Part shown: positions 5,033-7,366 of the stretch, piece by piece | Position numbering within the stretch: position 1 is the first letter of the stretch | How the letters are laid out: every line of letters begins with the position of its first letter | Assembly (NCBI GenBank): GCA_945876155.1 | Contig: CAMCMW010000064.1 | Coordinates: 1-7,366, forward strand | Reading direction: 5' to 3' | DNA length: 7,366 nt | From: an uncultured Ruminococcus sp. | GTDB lineage: Bacteria; Bacillota; Clostridia; Oscillospirales; Ruminococcaceae | Program-made: the position numbers and the translations under genes | The notes under the pieces: model-generated | Databases searched by the model: none | What the model saw: only the letters and a program-made list of their open reading frames with translations | Told to the model about the DNA's origin: nothing

Positions 5033-5551
5033 TTACGGCATATTTATAAAATCAAGTATAGTTGTAAGGGATACGGGATAAAAACCGTTTGCGTCAACGC
5101 CTACATCATACCTGCGTATGCCGTTTCTCTTGCACTCAAGATTGTATTCCATACCCTTTGAATGGATATGACCGTGTAACTGTATACTTCCGTGATAACT
5201 TCTTTTCCATTCCAGCATTGGGTAGTGCATAAGTACGAACTGCCCTCCGTATTCGGCAAGCTCATCGTAAATCAGTATCTTCTCAAACAGACTTTCATCA
5301 TAGGTCTTGTCGTGGTTGCCTTTTATAAGTATCTTTTTTCCGTTAAGCTTTGAGATAAGACTGTTTGCCTCTTCAAGGTTTACCTTAAAAGTCAGATCAC
5401 CAAGAATATACACCGTGTCCTCATTCCTTACCAGTGCATTGTAATTGGCTATAAGAGAACGGTTCATCTCTTGCACATTCTGAAACGGTCTTTCCTCAAA
5501 ACGTATCACGTTTTCATGACCTAAATGCAGGTCGCTTGTAAAGTAAATCAT
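5033..5551 (-). CDS. Small calcineurin-like metallophosphoesterase (172 aa, COG4186-like)
   Basis: This is a compact metallophosphoesterase with a complete metal-binding set: SDLHLGH (D7, H9, H12), GDLTF (D52), GNHD (N79, H80), MHYP (H109) and HGHIH (H128, H130). SDLHLGH at the very N-terminus and the 170-residue size fit the small stand-alone family seen in bacteria and many phages, whose substrates are mostly unknown. It starts 2 bases after the 65-residue gene ends, so translation is probably coupled; a GGA lies 6 bases before the ATG. It is a different subfamily from the 245-residue phosphoesterase in the same cluster: shorter, with other sequence around each motif. A 2',3'-cyclic phosphodiesterase or phosphatase acting on RNA ends would fit the neighbours but is not shown. 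Confidence 0.88.
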   Translation of the reverse strand: MIYFTSDLHLGHENVIRFEERPFQNVQEMNRSLIANYNALVRNEDTVYILGDLTFKVNLEEANSLISKLNGKKILIKGNHDKTYDESLFEKILIYDELAEYGGQFVLMHYPMLEWKRSYHGSIQLHGHIHSKGMEYNLECKRNGIRRYDVGVDANGFYPVSLTTILDFINMP

Positions 5552-5553
5552 AA

Positions 5554-5751
5554 CTATTCCAAATCCTCAATAAGACTGCTTACATAATCATACTGTGATG
5601 AACTGAGCCGTCCTTCTTCATAATACTGATAGGCTCTGTTGCCTATTTCTTCAATGCTTAATCCTTTGTATTCCCTGCCATAGTCGGCATATTCATGTAT
5701 GAGTGATTTTATTTCTCTGAACTTTGAATTATCAATGTAACTATCATACAT
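5554..5751 (-). CDS. Small tyrosine-rich protein of unknown function (65 aa)
   Basis: I do not recognise a family. The product is 65 residues, soluble and probably helical, with 10 tyrosines (15%) and an acidic C-terminus (SLIEDLE). The final third (YYEEGRLSSSQYDYVSSLIEDL) faintly resembles the short helical C-terminal tails seen in SHOCT-type small domains, too weakly to name. I chose the ATG at 5751, with GAGGTGA 8 bases upstream; the frame is open back to a TTG at 5772, which would overlap the Thg1-like gene and has no ribosome site. It lies 13 bases after that gene and 2 bases before the phosphoesterase, so it is firmly inside the operon. A binding partner or adaptor for one of the neighbouring enzymes is a guess from size and position. 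Confidence 0.7.
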   Translation of the reverse strand: MYDSYIDNSKFREIKSLIHEYADYGREYKGLSIEEIGNRAYQYYEEGRLSSSQYDYVSSLIEDLE

Positions 5752-5759
5752 CTTTATTC

Positions 5760-5766
5760 TCACCTC
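5760..5766 (-). promoter_or_regulatory. Shine-Dalgarno site deciding the start of the 65-aa gene
   Basis: GAGGTGA is a near-perfect ribosome-binding sequence 8 bases before the ATG at 5751. It overlaps the TGA stop of the Thg1-like gene (5765-5767), which suggests reinitiation or coupled translation. Confidence 0.75.
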
Positions 5767-6532
5767 ACTCAAAAATTATACGCTTTTCCACATAGTCCCT
5801 GTCCTCAGAAAAAACAGGTATCTCCTCATCAATAAACCACTTGTTCCGCAAAACCTCGTCGGGCTGTCCCTCGTTTATCAGCACCGGCTTTTTGATACAG
5901 CAGCTGCCCCTTTGCAGGTGAAGAGGAAAGTCCTCCCATATTACCGACTTTTCATCTCTCAACATTTCCAGCGCCTCTGAACAAGGTACACCATTGAGCT
6001 GATTATGGCTGAAATACGCCTGTGCAGTCGCCTGAATGGAGTTTCGCACTGCGTCCTTCTGACGCCATATCATGTAGTTGCACACTTCCTCTTTCGGCAG
6101 ACTGAATACACGGCTGTCAAAATTAGCCATGTCAATACGTTTTTCATACACTCCCGGCATCTCGCTCACAGTACAGCGGAAGTACTTGTTGAATACCGAC
6201 GTAGCAATACTCGCTGAGATACTGCACATTTTCAGCACACCGTTCCCGAACCATGCCTCCGTATCAAGCTTTTCATAATCGCAGAGTATAAGAGAAATCT
6301 CGTCTGACTGGGTATACCCCATAACGCAGCCCTCGGCTTTTTCGCAAAGCTCATACATGGTTTTCTGCATTACTGATACCAGTATATCATCAAACGGTTT
6401 CTTAAAGCCTCTGGTAAAGCTGTGAAAGTTCTTGCCGTCAAGGCGGATAATTACCGGCATTCTGCGTGTAAGATAGTGCCTCGTTACGTTTTCATAACCT
6501 TTCATGCGGTCTCCAAGACTTGTCTTATTCAT
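5765..6532 (-). CDS. Thg1-like protein (3'-5' RNA polymerase / tRNA(His) guanylyltransferase family)
   Basis: At 255 residues this has the usual Thg1-like size and motif order: RLDGKNFHSFT (30-40, metal ligand D32), GYTQSDEISLIL (72-83, S76-D77-E78), NFDSRVF (137-143) and WRQKDAVRNS (156-165). The two aspartates correspond to the metal-binding pair of human THG1 (D29, D76). The eukaryotic HINNLYN signature is replaced by AVRNSIQATAQ, as I recall for bacterial Thg1-like proteins. Those enzymes add nucleotides 3'-5' in a template-dependent way to repair truncated 5' ends of tRNA, rather than only adding G-1 to tRNA(His). ATG 6532 has AGGGAG 7 bases upstream and overlaps the RNA ligase stop by 8 bases, so the two are translationally coupled. 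Exact tRNA targets are unknown. Confidence 0.92.
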   Translation of the reverse strand: MNKTSLGDRMKGYENVTRHYLTRRMPVIIRLDGKNFHSFTRGFKKPFDDILVSVMQKTMYELCEKAEGCVMGYTQSDEISLILCDYEKLDTEAWFGNGVLKMCSISASIATSVFNKYFRCTVSEMPGVYEKRIDMANFDSRVFSLPKEEVCNYMIWRQKDAVRNSIQATAQAYFSHNQLNGVPCSEALEMLRDEKSVIWEDFPLHLQRGSCCIKKPVLINEGQPDEVLRNKWFIDEEIPVFSEDRDYVEKRIIFE

Positions 6533-7366
6533 TTTTCTTCTCCCTTTCTGAAATAATCTCCTTGACTAATACTGTAGTCAGATTACCGGAATATCTACCG
6601 AAATTTTCAATCTGGTTAACTACTGCCGGTTCTTCTTTCAGACAGTCATAGTACACCGCTGACGGCAGATTCCTCAGTATAACCTTCATATCCTTCCTTG
6701 AAAAGTCCTCCGGTACTACGCCCTCGTCCACCAGTTTATACAGTGTTTTTTCTACTCTCTGCTTTGTTACAATAGTCTTTGCAAGTTCGGTCAGACGTTC
6801 ACGCTCACGGATTTTTTCCATTTCCCTTGCCTTTTTCTCAGGGTCAGGCTTATATCTTACTTCAGCAAATTTTTCGTGTACGATTTTGGTATATAATACA
6901 TTGTAGTCAAGAGTACTCATATCCTTTATTACGATACCCTCGCCAATCTCACCGCCAAGAGCTGTCTTTCCTACAAGCGGCAGATAATCATCCCATCTGG
7001 TAAACTTGCCCTCATAGAATACCGGAACATAGTTCAGACCAAGTTTTTCAGTAATTTCCTTTACCTCATTCTGTGGAAGATAACACTGCTTTTCCATATC
7101 GAAAACATCAAAGCAATAAAGTGTGTTATAGCGTTCTTCCGGATATGGTACAGTATGCGGTATAAGCCATTCGCCGAACATTCTCAGATTGTCCCCAAGT
7201 ACTTCACGAACCTTATTTTTATCAAGGTTCTGAACCCACTGATAAAAGCCTCTCAGGTCATTCTTAGGTGAAAGGGGCAGATTTCTGCTGAAACTGTCTA
7301 AGCAATCCTCATCGCTGTTGTACTGAAAGCTTGCGTTTGCACCATCTACCTTTTCCTGAATGATAA
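6525..7366 (-). CDS. ATP-dependent RNA ligase (Rnl2/PF09414-like), N-terminus outside the window
   Basis: The frame is open from the window edge (first full codon at 7364) to a TAA at 6525-6527, giving 279 residues. All visible nucleotidyltransferase motifs are in order: motif I EKVDGAN with adenylated lysine K5; motif III FGEWL (63-67); motif IIIa YCFDVF (D86); motif IV EGIVIKD (E142); motif V TKIVHEKFAE (K160, K165). This set and the helical, charged C-terminal region (about 173-275) fit Rnl2-type RNA ligases, which join a 3'-OH to a 5'-phosphate through enzyme- and RNA-adenylate intermediates. An internal ATG at 7181 is not the start, because it would lose motif I. Probably only a few dozen N-terminal residues are missing. 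The end overlaps the Thg1-like gene by 8 bases, which points to joint RNA end-repair. A DNA substrate is less likely from motif style. Confidence 0.9.
   Translation of the reverse strand, partial: IIQEKVDGANASFQYNSDEDCLDSFSRNLPLSPKNDLRGFYQWVQNLDKNKVREVLGDNLRMFGEWLIPHTVPYPEERYNTLYCFDVFDMEKQCYLPQNEVKEITEKLGLNYVPVFYEGKFTRWDDYLPLVGKTALGGEIGEGIVIKDMSTLDYNVLYTKIVHEKFAEVRYKPDPEKKAREMEKIRERERLTELAKTIVTKQRVEKTLYKLVDEGVVPEDFSRKDMKVILRNLPSAVYYDCLKEEPAVVNQIENFGRYSGNLTTVLVKEIISEREKKNE

Noticed and set aside
7179..7181. ATG at 7181 as the start of the ligase gene
   Set aside because: The frame continues upstream to the window edge and encodes motif I (EKVDGAN), which is essential for RNA ligases, so the true start is outside the window.
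1908..7366. Cluster as part of a prophage
   Set aside because: RNA ligases, Thg1-like proteins and small phosphoesterases do occur in large phages, but no structural, lysis, integrase or packaging gene is present here, and the flank is an ordinary cellulase locus. It cannot be fully excluded from this window.

Overview
The window looks like a chromosomal piece of a low-to-moderate GC Firmicute, most likely a fibre-degrading Ruminococcus-type member of the Oscillospiraceae. The reasons are a secreted family 9 glycoside hydrolase with an N-terminal CBM4-type module, Gram-positive Shine-Dalgarno sites (AGGAG/GGGAG), and short, tightly spaced genes. The genus is an inference (about 0.5 confident); the fibrolytic Firmicute reading is firmer. 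All nine genes are on the minus strand, so transcription runs from high to low coordinates. Both outermost genes are cut by the window edges.

Positions 7366 to 1908 hold a compact cluster, in order of transcription: an RNA ligase (3' two thirds seen, catalytic lysine present); a Thg1-like 3'-5' RNA polymerase overlapping it by 8 bases; a 65-residue tyrosine-rich unknown; a small metallophosphoesterase; a microbial-type poly(ADP-ribose) glycohydrolase/macro-domain protein; a second metallophosphoesterase; a DEDDh 3'-5' exonuclease; and a 175-residue unknown. Ligase, end-extending polymerase, exonuclease, phosphoesterases and an ADP-ribose hydrolase together suggest an RNA (probably tRNA) end-repair or processing operon: trim or heal the damaged end, rebuild nucleotides 3'-5', then seal. 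The gene neighbourhood and motifs are seen; the joint pathway is inference.

Between the second phosphoesterase and the exonuclease sits a 129-bp MITE-like element (3207-3335) with inverted ends TAGTAAACG/CGTTCACTA, an intact TA duplication and strong internal palindromes. Removing the element and one TA in silico extends the phosphoesterase by nine codons to a new stop 16 bases before the exonuclease start. This restores operon-like spacing and argues that the cluster was once continuous and was split by the insertion, which now supplies the phosphoesterase stop codon.

Positions 1854 to 1 hold a separate carbohydrate-use module. An AraC-family regulator has its own plausible promoter, with a cre-like sequence over its -35 box, and ends in an intrinsic terminator that contains its stop codon. 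After a 147-base AT-rich promoter region comes the GH9 cellulase gene, which runs out of the window. No RNA genes, CRISPR arrays or intact transposases are seen, and no gene-free gap exceeds 300 bases.
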